This document shows, piece by piece, positions 31,849 to 40,383 of a stretch of DNA of 42,898 nt. Numbering within the stretch: the first letter of the stretch is position 1; every line of letters begins with the position of its first letter. This DNA is from CAVVVS01 sp963751355 (GTDB lineage Bacteria; Bacteroidota; Ignavibacteria; Ignavibacteriales; Ignavibacteriaceae): positions 1 to 42,898 of the forward strand of contig CAVVVS010000081.1 of assembly GCA_963751355.1 (NCBI GenBank), in the 5' to 3' direction. A program made the position numbers and the translations under genes. The notes under the pieces were generated by a model. That model was not told where the DNA came from. It was given only the letters and a program-made list of their open reading frames with translations, and searched no databases.

Positions 31849-32258
31849 GCATAATGCTTTTTTAATTGGCGGGCAGGTAAGATCTAATAGATCAAGAGGC
31901 TGTCCTAAAGGTTAGGTCCAAATAAAATATTTGCGGAATTCCGTTGGACCTGTTGTATTGTATTTAAGATATTTATTTTTTAACGGAGAAATATTCTCAG
32001 CTTAATATTTATAACTTTTAATTATTTAATCTACTCTAAAAAGCTCTAACGGTTCAATTTGAATGAATTGAAGAATCTTTAACTCATTATAATATTAAAG
32101 ATTTCTCAGTGACTTCGCTCCTTCAAAAGAGTACTTATACCCTTTTTTGAATGGATTAATTATTGCTTCCCGTTCCGCTTAATGAGTATTCCATTTTACG
32201 GGAAAATATTACTCAATGGACAGTCTTAAATAAATTTTGGTGCATGCTCATATCCGTA
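31849..32258. other. 410-bp convergent intergenic region
   Basis: Lies between convergent genes and holds no credible reading frame. The first 110 bp are rich in small inverted repeats: GATCT-AAT-AGATC (31881-31893), CCTAA-AGG-TTAGG (31904-31916) and the hairpin at 31914-31951. The remainder is AT-rich with nothing recognised. Confidence 0.55.
31914..31951. terminator. Stem-loop with nested palindrome between convergent genes
   Basis: AGGTCCAA (31914-31921) pairs perfectly with TTGGACCT (31944-31951); the 22-base loop contains the palindrome GGAATTCC (31935-31942). It lies about 65 bp after the DUF3078 gene in a convergent region, where terminators are expected, but no U-run follows. It overlaps a second small hairpin ending at 31916, so alternative folds are possible. 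Confidence 0.35.
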
Positions 32259-33053
32259 TTATATGCTTATTGCATCCGGATCCAGTTCTACAGCTTTTAC
32301 TACATCTTGAATCGCACCTTCATAATCACCAAGTTTCTGTCGAACTAATGCTCTATTATTGTATACCTGGGCATTTTTAAAATTGAGTTGTATAGCATTA
32401 TTGTAATCCTGAATAGCATCTTCATAGTAACCTAATCTATACATTGCGACAGCGCGGTTATTAAAAGCAGTGGCAAAACCAGGGTGCAATTCTATTGCGG
32501 CTGAATAATCATCTATTGCCCCCTGATAATCACCGGCTTCAATTCTGATATTTCCCCTATTGTTATACGCAAAGACGTAATCCGGATTTAGTTTTATTGC
32601 CCAGGTAAAATCTTTTAATGCCGAATTAAAATTCTTTAATCTAATATTAACCATCCCTCTTTTATAATAAGCAACATCGCAATGAGGATCGAATTTTATT
32701 GTTAGTGAGTAATAATTTATTGCACTATTGTATTCATTCATTAAGTATAATACATCGCCTTTGTATTTAAGTGCGGCGACATATTCGGGATTCAGTTCCA
32801 GTGCAATATCAAAATCATTAATTGCTTCGGCGTAATCTCCTGCTTCATATTTGGCCCTGCCTCTTCTTACATAAAGTAATTCCATTCCCGGGACAATTTT
32901 GATAGCCATGCTGTATGCTTTTATTGCATTATGATAATCATGTGCAAGAAGTTTTTGCTCCCCATATTTTAGGAATTTTTCCGCACGAATAATAGCAGGT
33001 GCAAATGTTTTATTCCCAGGGAGATTATTCTTATCTGTTGTTAATTCAGACAT
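32259..33053 (-). CDS. Tetratricopeptide-repeat protein
   Basis: 264 residues made of about seven consecutive 34-residue TPR units, each with the A.....G.......Y..AI.D...AIELNP pattern (for example AYNNRGNIRIEAGDYQGAID). No signal peptide or membrane span, so probably a cytoplasmic scaffold for protein-protein contacts. The chain ends soon after the last unit (LDPDAISI) with no further domain. Partner unknown. The nearest neighbour on the same strand, the trypsin-like protease, is 400 bp upstream. Confidence 0.9.
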   Translation of the reverse strand: MSELTTDKNNLPGNKTFAPAIIRAEKFLKYGEQKLLAHDYHNAIKAYSMAIKIVPGMELLYVRRGRAKYEAGDYAEAINDFDIALELNPEYVAALKYKGDVLYLMNEYNSAINYYSLTIKFDPHCDVAYYKRGMVNIRLKNFNSALKDFTWAIKLNPDYVFAYNNRGNIRIEAGDYQGAIDDYSAAIELHPGFATAFNNRAVAMYRLGYYEDAIQDYNNAIQLNFKNAQVYNNRALVRQKLGDYEGAIQDVVKAVELDPDAISI

Positions 33054-33450
33054 TTTTTTTGCTTTTTTAAGTAATTAGATTTTCTTTCGCTACGTGATGA
33101 GTTTTTAAATTTTTCAATCATTTGCTCCACGTTACATTTGCTGAAGTTTGTATATTTAACTATATCATCAGTGAGTCTCATTTAAACAATAAATTCCAGT
33201 TACGGTAGTTTTGAATTTCCTTCTCCCCAATATTCTAAACCAATGAGAAATGAAACTTTTATTTTTACAATATTTTTAGTTCCGCAGACATTTCATTTCC
33301 AGTTAACCTAATTATTAAAACACATGCAAAATTTAATAAACCTAATTTGTTAACATAATATAATTCTACCAAGCGTATTATAAATAGACCAAAATACAAT
33401 TATTATAGATAAAAGGAGGATGGTTCATGCTGCAATACTTAGATCTGCTA
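33054..33450. other. 400-bp intergenic region, nothing recognised
   Basis: AT-rich, no credible frame or RNA gene seen. An AAAAGGAGG stretch at 33412-33420 on the plus strand looks like a ribosome binding site but is not followed by a useful open frame. Confidence 0.5.
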
Positions 33451-34518
33451 TTAGTTCATTTCCTTTTGGTGGTATAAAAAAGTGTCTAAGTTGTAACCTT
33501 GGGAGTCCAAAATGCTTTTATTATTTTTTAGAAAATCAAGAATCGTTTCAATAGGAAGTACCCTTGTAAGTCCATATCTTATTTCGGATAATTTCCCGAT
33601 ATAAACATCACCTAAATATCGAGAATTTATATTGTATTTTATACTGTCGATGGAAAATTTAGGTTTAAGATAATATTTATTTTCCGAAATAATTGATAAA
33701 ATAATACCTACCAGTTCGAAATTTGGAACACCGTCTCGTATTCCCAGAACAATACCTCCGCTGAATCCCCTATTTACGACCGTATTGATTAAAAATGTAC
33801 CATCTTTTTCTTTATAAGATTTGCTGACTATTCCGCTCGTGAGCATTTTATAATTGAAAGGATATCCCATAGAATAAATAAAGGAACCCCATTCCAATTC
33901 TTTTGCGCTGCCATTGGGGTAATTAAAAACAGGAAAAACAGCGGTAGATTTTTTATCGATGGTCTTTCCCAATATTGCTAAGTCAATATCGGAATCGCTT
34001 AATAAAATATTGACTTCTCCAAATCCGGGAAGCTCGGGTACAAAATTAAATTGCTTGATTTTAATCGATATACTCTGAACAAATGGCGAAGCAATACCCT
34101 TTTGATCGGCAAAATATGTGACAACAGTATCCGGAAAATCCACCAGGTGAGCACAAGTTAATAAAGCTATTTTCCCGGGTTGTGAATAAATTATTGTTCC
34201 GCTGCCCGCAACTGTATGCTCAGTTTGCGATACTTTTACTGTTTTTGTACGAAGCACAAATTTGTTTACGGCGGATAATTTTATATTACTCTCTTCAGGG
34301 AATATATAATCATCATAAACAGCCATACATGAAACAAGCTTGACAGTTTCACCAATCTCCTTTAATTTTTCCGAAGCATCAAAATAAGGGAATTGACTAT
34401 CATATTTCCCGTCGTTTAGAGCCGGCAGCGACGCTTTATAAATTATCGAGTAGCATGATAAATTTAATAAAGCAAATGTCAGCATTGCGAAAACATCAGC
34501 AAAAAAATATTTTTTCAT
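33451..34518 (-). CDS. Trypsin-like serine protease, exported
   Basis: 355 residues from the ATG at 34518; a GTG two codons earlier is possible, but AGGTG fits as the ribosome binding site for the ATG. The N-terminus is a signal peptide (MKKYFFADVFAMLTFALLNL) followed by SC, possibly a weak lipobox. The peptidase core shows a full triad: H124 in LLTCAHLVDF, D179 in DSDIDLAIL and S253 in NRGFSGGIV, with a SMGYPFN segment before the serine block as in HtrA/Deg and S1-type bacterial proteases. No PDZ domain. Probably periplasmic or lipid-anchored; role unknown. Monocistronic. Confidence 0.85.
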   Translation of the reverse strand: MKKYFFADVFAMLTFALLNLSCYSIIYKASLPALNDGKYDSQFPYFDASEKLKEIGETVKLVSCMAVYDDYIFPEESNIKLSAVNKFVLRTKTVKVSQTEHTVAGSGTIIYSQPGKIALLTCAHLVDFPDTVVTYFADQKGIASPFVQSISIKIKQFNFVPELPGFGEVNILLSDSDIDLAILGKTIDKKSTAVFPVFNYPNGSAKELEWGSFIYSMGYPFNYKMLTSGIVSKSYKEKDGTFLINTVVNRGFSGGIVLGIRDGVPNFELVGIILSIISENKYYLKPKFSIDSIKYNINSRYLGDVYIGKLSEIRYGLTRVLPIETILDFLKNNKSILDSQGYNLDTFLYHQKEMN

Positions 34519-34773
34519 GATCACACCTGGTAATCAATGAATAAAAATTTACAAATTACTGAATAATTCTGTTCAGCATTATATAGAATATAGTATTTAA
34601 TTATTAAATGCAAAGTAAATGATTATTAAATATAAAAAACACATGAGAAATGATTTTTTTATAACAAACCGGCTGTAATCATTTTTAAATAATCATTTTG
34701 CAATATATTCTCATACCCAAATGCCCCCAGGATCTCAAATCGTGGTTCATAGTATAAATATTGAAGCGGCTAT

Positions 34774-34843
34774 AATTTCTCCGTAGGGATTTAGTGCTAC
34801 ATATGAGATATAATCTGCAATAATATTACGTCTACTACCGTAA
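34774..34843 (+). repeat. Bipartite palindromic intergenic repeat, copy 3
   Basis: AATTTCT-CCGT-AGGGATT (34774-34791; pairs fully as RNA with two G-U pairs) is followed after about 22 bp by TCTGCAATAAT (34814-34824), identical to copy 1a, and then by TTACG (34826-34830) paired with CGTAA (34839-34843). Same order and spacing as the 17.95-kb copy, although the palindromes themselves have changed with compensation. Confidence 0.55.
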
Positions 34844-35015
34844 GTATCAATTAGCAAAATATTGTGAACAATTTTATACCGCTACAAGGGGGTTGTATTT
34901 ATTAAAGTCTCAAAAAAATAAAATTAATTTTATTATCATATTAACTTATTCGTTTTTTATCTCGTATTCTCAAAAAAATAATCAAATAAGTCTGGTATAG
35001 AAATAATAAAATATT

Positions 35016-35023
35016 TATCTTTG
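35016..35023 (+). promoter_or_regulatory. Candidate -7 element (TAnnTTTG) of the purine gene cluster
   Basis: TATCTTTG matches the Bacteroidota -7 consensus TAnnTTTG and lies 31 bp before the ATG at 35055. A TTG-type -33 element at the expected distance is not evident, so support is partial. Confidence 0.35.
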
Positions 35024-35054
35024 AAAGGCAATTTAATATAGGACAGGGGATGTA

Positions 35055-36416
35055 ATGATACTTTTGAAAAATTGTTTCTTCATCGAAACATTCGATCAAG
35101 AAGAACCTTTATATAATTACGACATCTTAATAGAAGATAATAAGATTACTAAAATCGGTGAGAATTTAATAGTCGATAATGTTGATACTGCTGCTGTTAT
35201 TGATTGCTCCGATTGCGTAGTAATTCCGGGATTAGTTAATACTCACCATCACTTTTATCAAACTCTTACCAGAAATTTAAAACCGGTACAAAATGCAGAA
35301 TTATTCGAATGGTTGACTTATCTTTATGAAATATGGAAAAACATTGATGAACAAGCTGTTTACTATTCTTCTTTAATTGCAATCGGCGAACTATTAAAGA
35401 CCGGGTGCACATTAACAACTGATCACCACTACCTCTACCCCGCTTCATTCAGCGGCGATTTGATGGGGATTCAATTTGAAGCGGCCCGAAAATTGGGAAT
35501 TCGGTTTTCCCCTTCGAGGGGTTCAATGTCCTTAAGTAAAAAAAACGGCGGGTTACCTCCGGATTCGGTTGTACAGGATGAAGATAAAATTTTAGAAGAT
35601 AGTTTGAGAGTGATAGAAAAATATCACGATCCCTCGGAAGACTCTATGAATAAAATTGTGCTTGCTCCTTGTTCACCTTTTTCCGTAACACCGACTAATA
35701 TGAAGGAAACAGCCAAATTAGCCAGAACGTACGGAGTGAGGTTACATACTCATTTAGCAGAAACAAAAGACGAAGAAAAATACTGTAGTGAAAAATTCGG
35801 GAAAAATCCGTTGGCCTTAATGGAAGATATAAATTTTTTGGGAGAAGATGTATTCTTTGCACATGGCATTTATTTTAATGATGATGAACTAGAAGTTCTT
35901 AAAGAAACAAAAACTTCGATTGCCCATTGCCCTTCTTCAAATATGCGTTTAGGTTCCGGTATTGCCAGGGTGAGAGAAATGCTCGATAAAAAAATTAATG
36001 TTGGAATTGCAGTAGACGGTTCTTCCTCAAATGATTCTTCAGATATGCTTGGAGAATTAAGAAATGCCTTATTACTGCAGCGCATTAAATATGGTGCCGG
36101 TGGACTAACAACAAAAGAAGCATTTAAAATGGGTATCGAAAACGGGACAGAAATTCTAAACTTTCCAAAAACCGGTAAAATTAAGGAAGGATGGCTTGCA
36201 GATATTGCTGTCTTCAATATCAATAAGCTTGAATATGCCGGCAGTTTATCTGATCCGCTCTCTGCTTTACTATTCACCGGTATTAGTCATCAAACCGAAT
36301 ATACTATCGTAAATGGGAAAATTGTGGTTGACCACGGAAAATTAACAGGAGAAGATGAACAGTTTATAACCGAAAAGGGGAATGGAATTTCAAGAAAATT
36401 AGTAAATATTTCGTAG
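35055..36416 (+). CDS. 8-oxoguanine deaminase-like amidohydrolase
   Basis: 453 residues of the TrzA/SsnA/AtzA-type metal-dependent amidohydrolases. The metal site is visible: H64 and H66 in NTHHHFYQ, the HTHLAET block, the histidine in FFAHGIYF, and the aspartate in GIAVDGSSSND. RGSMSL, GGLPPDSVVQ and LAPCSPFSVT are blocks I associate with 8-oxoguanine deaminases, which convert 8-oxoguanine to urate and ammonia in the cytosol. An isocytosine or guanine-like substrate is an alternative. The downstream xanthine dehydrogenase and allantoinase-like genes support a purine substrate. GGGG lies before the ATG, and the next gene is 166 bp downstream. Confidence 0.88.
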   Translation: MILLKNCFFIETFDQEEPLYNYDILIEDNKITKIGENLIVDNVDTAAVIDCSDCVVIPGLVNTHHHFYQTLTRNLKPVQNAELFEWLTYLYEIWKNIDEQAVYYSSLIAIGELLKTGCTLTTDHHYLYPASFSGDLMGIQFEAARKLGIRFSPSRGSMSLSKKNGGLPPDSVVQDEDKILEDSLRVIEKYHDPSEDSMNKIVLAPCSPFSVTPTNMKETAKLARTYGVRLHTHLAETKDEEKYCSEKFGKNPLALMEDINFLGEDVFFAHGIYFNDDELEVLKETKTSIAHCPSSNMRLGSGIARVREMLDKKINVGIAVDGSSSNDSSDMLGELRNALLLQRIKYGAGGLTTKEAFKMGIENGTEILNFPKTGKIKEGWLADIAVFNINKLEYAGSLSDPLSALLFTGISHQTEYTIVNGKIVVDHGKLTGEDEQFITEKGNGISRKLVNIS

Positions 36417-36582
36417 GCTTTATCGTAAAAAATAAACCTAAAATTTAAAAATAGAGATAGAATTTAATTTTAGTTTAATAAATTAGATCCATAAATGGAA
36501 CAAAAATATTAGTTTATTACAAGTGATATTTAATTTGGAATTTAATCAGAGTATAGATTAATCTAAATATACAGGGGACATT

Positions 36583-37413
36583 ATGCTGCCGGAAAATATA
36601 CAATGGTACTTCCCTTCAACTATAAATGAAGCGTCAAAATTAATTAAGAAACAGGGAACCATTCTCCACGCGGGTGGAACCAGAATTTTAAAGACTGATA
36701 CTAAAAGTATAAAAGCATTAGTCGATATCAGCAAGTTAGGATTAAATTACATCAAGGGAAAAGGTAATAAAATTACTGTAGGCTCAGGCTCTACTTTTTC
36801 TGATATTGTTGATTTTCACCAACGGACAGGAAAACTAGCTATTCTGGCAAAAGCTCTCCGCGAAGCTGCTTCTAATCCCTTAAGAAATAGAATTACAATT
36901 GGGGGGTCTATAAAAGACTTTCCGTTGTGGAGCAGCCTGTATGCACCGCTGATTGCTCTTAATGCGAGTATTAAAGTGTTGGGGCAAAATGCGGGGATTT
37001 ATCCGGTAGAAGATTATGTTTCCGAGAATATTATTAAAAAAAAGCACATTGTGAAAGAAATAATAGTAAAAGAAGTGCCCGGTTTTATTTATGGGGTAAA
37101 GAGGTTTTCCGTGATAAAATTTGAATACCCTGTGTTTACTATCGCAATTGCGTTTAAGATACAAAATATGATAATTAAAAATGCAAGGTTTGTAATTACG
37201 GGGGTACAAGGAAGGTATAAAAGATTTAAAAGGGCGGAAAATGTTTTCATAAACAAAGCATTATCGGATGAATTAATCGACAAAAGCCTGAAATATATTT
37301 TGCCGCACTTCGTCTCGGATTATAAATACTCATCAAAATATAAAGAAACTATATCGCACGTATTCTTCAAAGATCTCTTAAACGAATTGAAAGATCAGAT
37401 CAATGAAAGTTAA
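36583..37413 (+). CDS. xdhB: Xanthine dehydrogenase, FAD-binding subunit
   Basis: 276 residues of the molybdopterin dehydrogenase FAD-binding type. The FAD pyrophosphate contacts are in HAGGTRILK near residue 30 and in ITIGGSIKDFPLWSSL near residue 105, where the family usually has TIGGNIANASP; the replacement is unusual. The CO-dehydrogenase flavoprotein C-terminal domain follows from about 170. It passes electrons from the iron-sulphur centres to NAD or another acceptor. The end overlaps the 2Fe-2S subunit start by 11 bp, which implies translational coupling. AGGGGACATT precedes the ATG. Confidence 0.92.
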   Translation: MLPENIQWYFPSTINEASKLIKKQGTILHAGGTRILKTDTKSIKALVDISKLGLNYIKGKGNKITVGSGSTFSDIVDFHQRTGKLAILAKALREAASNPLRNRITIGGSIKDFPLWSSLYAPLIALNASIKVLGQNAGIYPVEDYVSENIIKKKHIVKEIIVKEVPGFIYGVKRFSVIKFEYPVFTIAIAFKIQNMIIKNARFVITGVQGRYKRFKRAENVFINKALSDELIDKSLKYILPHFVSDYKYSSKYKETISHVFFKDLLNELKDQINES

Positions 37414-37873
37414 ATTTAACATCAATGGTGAATCGAAAGAACTTGATGTAGAATCAAACAAAACTCTTTTAAGTACACTTAGGGATAACGGTTACAACGA
37501 AGTAAAATGCGGCTGCAACGAGGGTGAATGCGGCGCCTGCCTTGTTTTACTGGAAGGTAAAACCGTTAACTCGTGCCAGGTGTTAGCAATGAGTGCTGGA
37601 GGGAAAAATATTACTACCGTAAAAGGTATCGGGACGATTTACATGCCTCATATCATTCAAAAAGAATTCGTAAAAGCAGGAGCGGATCAATGCGGTTTTT
37701 GCTCACCGGGAATGATTGTCGCTTCATACGATTTGTTGAACAGGAATATTAATCCGTCCCGTGGAGAAGTAGTTGAGGCTCTTGATGGCAACTTATGCAG
37801 ATGTACCGGTTATGTGAAAATTATCGACGCGGTTCTAAATGCTGCGAAGTATATTAGAATGATTAAAAAATAA
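37403..37873 (+). CDS. xdhC: Xanthine dehydrogenase, 2Fe-2S subunit
   Basis: 156 residues with both clusters intact. The ferredoxin-like N-terminal domain has C38, C43, C46 and C58 (CNEGECGACLV, then SCQ). The helical C-terminal domain has C97 and C100 (QCGFCSPGM) and C132 and C134 (NLCRCTGY), the cluster next to molybdopterin. It relays electrons between the molybdenum and FAD subunits. Length is normal for the family. Overlaps the FAD gene by 11 bp and is 105 bp upstream of the molybdenum subunit gene. Confidence 0.95.
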   Translation: MKVKFNINGESKELDVESNKTLLSTLRDNGYNEVKCGCNEGECGACLVLLEGKTVNSCQVLAMSAGGKNITTVKGIGTIYMPHIIQKEFVKAGADQCGFCSPGMIVASYDLLNRNINPSRGEVVEALDGNLCRCTGYVKIIDAVLNAAKYIRMIKK

Positions 37874-37978
37874 GATATTTGACGATTGAAAAATTATAAA
37901 ATATCCGGCTGAAAAGAAGAGAAGAATCATTTATTGAGGAACTAAATTTTTGCCGTGCTAATAATAAATGGAGAAATT

Positions 37979-40318
37979 ATGTTCAAATATGTTAACAAAT
38001 CGGTGGATAAGATTGACGGTCTTGCATTAGTCGCCGGTAATGAAAAATATACAGATGACTTTGAATTCCCCGGTATGCTTCATATTTCAATATTACATTC
38101 AGGGTATGCTCATGCAAAGATTTTGGATATTGACGACAGCGGCGCGAGAAAAATGACCGGGGTAGTTGACATACTTTCATACAAAAATGTAAAAAAGATA
38201 CTTTATACAACAGCCGGACAAGGTTATCCCGAACCTTCACCTTATGATACTACATTGTTTGATGATGTCATGAGGTTTGTAGGTGACAATGTTTGTGCCG
38301 TTGCAGCCGAATCAAAAGAGATTGCCGATGCTGCTTTAAGGAAAATAAAGGTAAAATATAAGAGGTTTAAACCCTTAATAGATTTTGAAAAAGCGGAAGG
38401 TTCATCAGTTATTATACATAAAAATGACGGTTCATTTCCTAAAATTCCCGTGTATTTTGATGCGTCGAAAAACCTGGCTTCAAAAGTTGAAGCCAATGTC
38501 GGAAATTTTGAAGAAGCTTATAATAGTTCTACGAAAAAAATTGAACATACTTTTTATACCTCTTATGCTTCACACTGCGCAATAGAGCCGCATGCTGCAG
38601 TATCATATCTTGATAACCGCGGAAGATTAGTGATTATTACCTCAACACAAGTCCCTTTCCATGTTAGAAGAATTGTGTCTGCCTTAACGGAACTCCCCGT
38701 TTCACAAATACGGGTTATAAAACCGAGAATCGGAGGGGGATTCGGAGGTAAGCAGGAGGTGTTGCTTGAACCAATTATTGCACTAGTCACATTACGAACA
38801 AAACGACCGGCAAAGCTAGTTTATAGTAGAAAAGAAGTTTTTAAATCGACACGCACAAGGCACCAATACCGCACAATTTTCAAAGTCGGTTTTGAACCTG
38901 ACGGAGAGATAAATGCTCTTCACCTGGATGCTCTTGAAAATTCCGGCGGATACGGTTCGCATGCACTTACCGTATTGTCCAATGCAGGTTCAAAAACTCT
39001 TCCGCTTCTAAATAAAATTGAAAATTTGAAATTTACCGGCAAAGGTGTTTATACAAATCTTCCGGTTGGAGGTGCTTACCGCGGTTACGGTGCAACCGAG
39101 GCTTACTTCGGGCACGGTCAAATTGTTGATATGATATGCAATGAGACCAGCAATGATATGGTTACATTCTATAAAAAATGGTCCATAAAATCCGGTGAAA
39201 CATCACCGATTTTTCAGGCGCTCGGCGAAGGAAAAGAAGGAGTAGCAATGAGTGTAACTTCTATTTCATTAGAGGAATGCCTCGATGCCGGCGCAAAAGA
39301 ATCAGGATGGTATGAAAAAAGAAAATTGTACAGTGAAGCTTTAAAAACTAGTCGGGATCAAAGAATTAAAAAAGGAATCGGGATGGCGGCAATGATGCAG
39401 GGTTCGGCTATCCCAGAAATTGATATGGCATCGGCATACATTAAAATGAACGATGACGGCTCTTTCAACTTGATGATCGGGGCTACTGATTTAGGAACAG
39501 GTTCTGATACTATTCTTGCACAAATTGCCTCCGAAGTTCTTGATACACCAGTGAACAAATTTATAGTTACTTCATCGGATACAGATCATACTCCGTTTGA
39601 TGTGGGAGCATATGCTTCGTCAACAACTTATCTTTCGGGTCAAGCTGTTTTGAAATGTGCCGAAAAAATAAAAGCGCAAATCATTAGAGTCGGTGCGGAA
39701 TTACTCGGTACTGAAAAAGAGTTGGTTGCAATAAATGACAGCCGGGTTCTTTATATAAATTCTGACGGGAGTGAAGAATTAACTGAAGTATCATTTGAAG
39801 ATATCGCCCGCTATAGTCTTTATCAAAAAAACCAGTTCCAAATTCAAGCTACAGCTTCGCACGTTTCCCCAAAATCTCCTCCACCTTTTGCCGCCCATTT
39901 TGCCGAAATAGAAGTAGATACTTTTACTGGATTCATCAAAGTGTTAAAATACGTTGCCGCTGTAGATTGCGGGACACCGATTAACCCTGTACTTGCCGAG
40001 GGACAAGCTGAGGGGGCTATTGTTAACGGTCTTGCTTACGCTTTATTCGAAGATTATTATTTCAGCAAACACGGTAAAATGCTTAACGATACTTTCGGTA
40101 AATACGGAATGCTTACTGCATATGATATTCCTGAAATTGTTGTGAAACTTGTTAACTCATATGAAGCTTCCGGTCCTTTCGGAGCCAAATCTATTTCTGA
40201 GATAAATATTAACGGAGCTCTCCCCGCTATAGCAAATGCATTTTTTAATGCTACCGGGAAGAGGCTTTTTAAAGCACCGTTTACACCTGAAAGTGTATTA
40301 AAGGTTTTGAAAAATTAG
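37979..40318 (+). CDS. xdhA: Xanthine dehydrogenase, molybdopterin-binding subunit
   Basis: 779 residues from the ATG at 37979, which has GGAG at correct spacing; a GTG eight codons earlier lacks it. The cofactor-contact motif GGGFGGKQEV is at 252-261, a second contact in GGAYRGYGATEA, and the essential glutamate is E741 in GAKSISEIN. The family's hammerhead domain fills about residues 15-130. Catalyses hydroxylation of hypoxanthine/xanthine to urate using molybdenum and water. The overall pattern, including GPFGAKSISEININGALPAI, fits the PucD/XdhA type better than CO dehydrogenase or nicotinate dehydrogenase, but substrate class is inferred. Third subunit gene of the operon. Confidence 0.92.
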   Translation: MFKYVNKSVDKIDGLALVAGNEKYTDDFEFPGMLHISILHSGYAHAKILDIDDSGARKMTGVVDILSYKNVKKILYTTAGQGYPEPSPYDTTLFDDVMRFVGDNVCAVAAESKEIADAALRKIKVKYKRFKPLIDFEKAEGSSVIIHKNDGSFPKIPVYFDASKNLASKVEANVGNFEEAYNSSTKKIEHTFYTSYASHCAIEPHAAVSYLDNRGRLVIITSTQVPFHVRRIVSALTELPVSQIRVIKPRIGGGFGGKQEVLLEPIIALVTLRTKRPAKLVYSRKEVFKSTRTRHQYRTIFKVGFEPDGEINALHLDALENSGGYGSHALTVLSNAGSKTLPLLNKIENLKFTGKGVYTNLPVGGAYRGYGATEAYFGHGQIVDMICNETSNDMVTFYKKWSIKSGETSPIFQALGEGKEGVAMSVTSISLEECLDAGAKESGWYEKRKLYSEALKTSRDQRIKKGIGMAAMMQGSAIPEIDMASAYIKMNDDGSFNLMIGATDLGTGSDTILAQIASEVLDTPVNKFIVTSSDTDHTPFDVGAYASSTTYLSGQAVLKCAEKIKAQIIRVGAELLGTEKELVAINDSRVLYINSDGSEELTEVSFEDIARYSLYQKNQFQIQATASHVSPKSPPPFAAHFAEIEVDTFTGFIKVLKYVAAVDCGTPINPVLAEGQAEGAIVNGLAYALFEDYYFSKHGKMLNDTFGKYGMLTAYDIPEIVVKLVNSYEASGPFGAKSISEININGALPAIANAFFNATGKRLFKAPFTPESVLKVLKN

Positions 40319-40383
40319 TACAACTTAATGCACTACGCAAACTACTTTAAGATGTAAAATTTTTAAAGCCGGGAGTTAAGAGC

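Larger units (their letters stand above)
34519..35054. other. 535-bp divergent intergenic region
   Basis: Separates the divergently transcribed protease and purine genes. It contains the third palindromic repeat (34774-34843), a 14-bp direct repeat TCTCAAAAAAATAA at 34908 and again exactly 60 bp later, and a candidate promoter element at 35016-35023. No reading frame accepted. Confidence 0.6.

Noticed and set aside
34908..34981. 14-bp direct repeat TCTCAAAAAAATAA 60 bp apart
   Set aside because: Mostly an A-run; easily arises by chance in this composition, so not taken as a target-site duplication.
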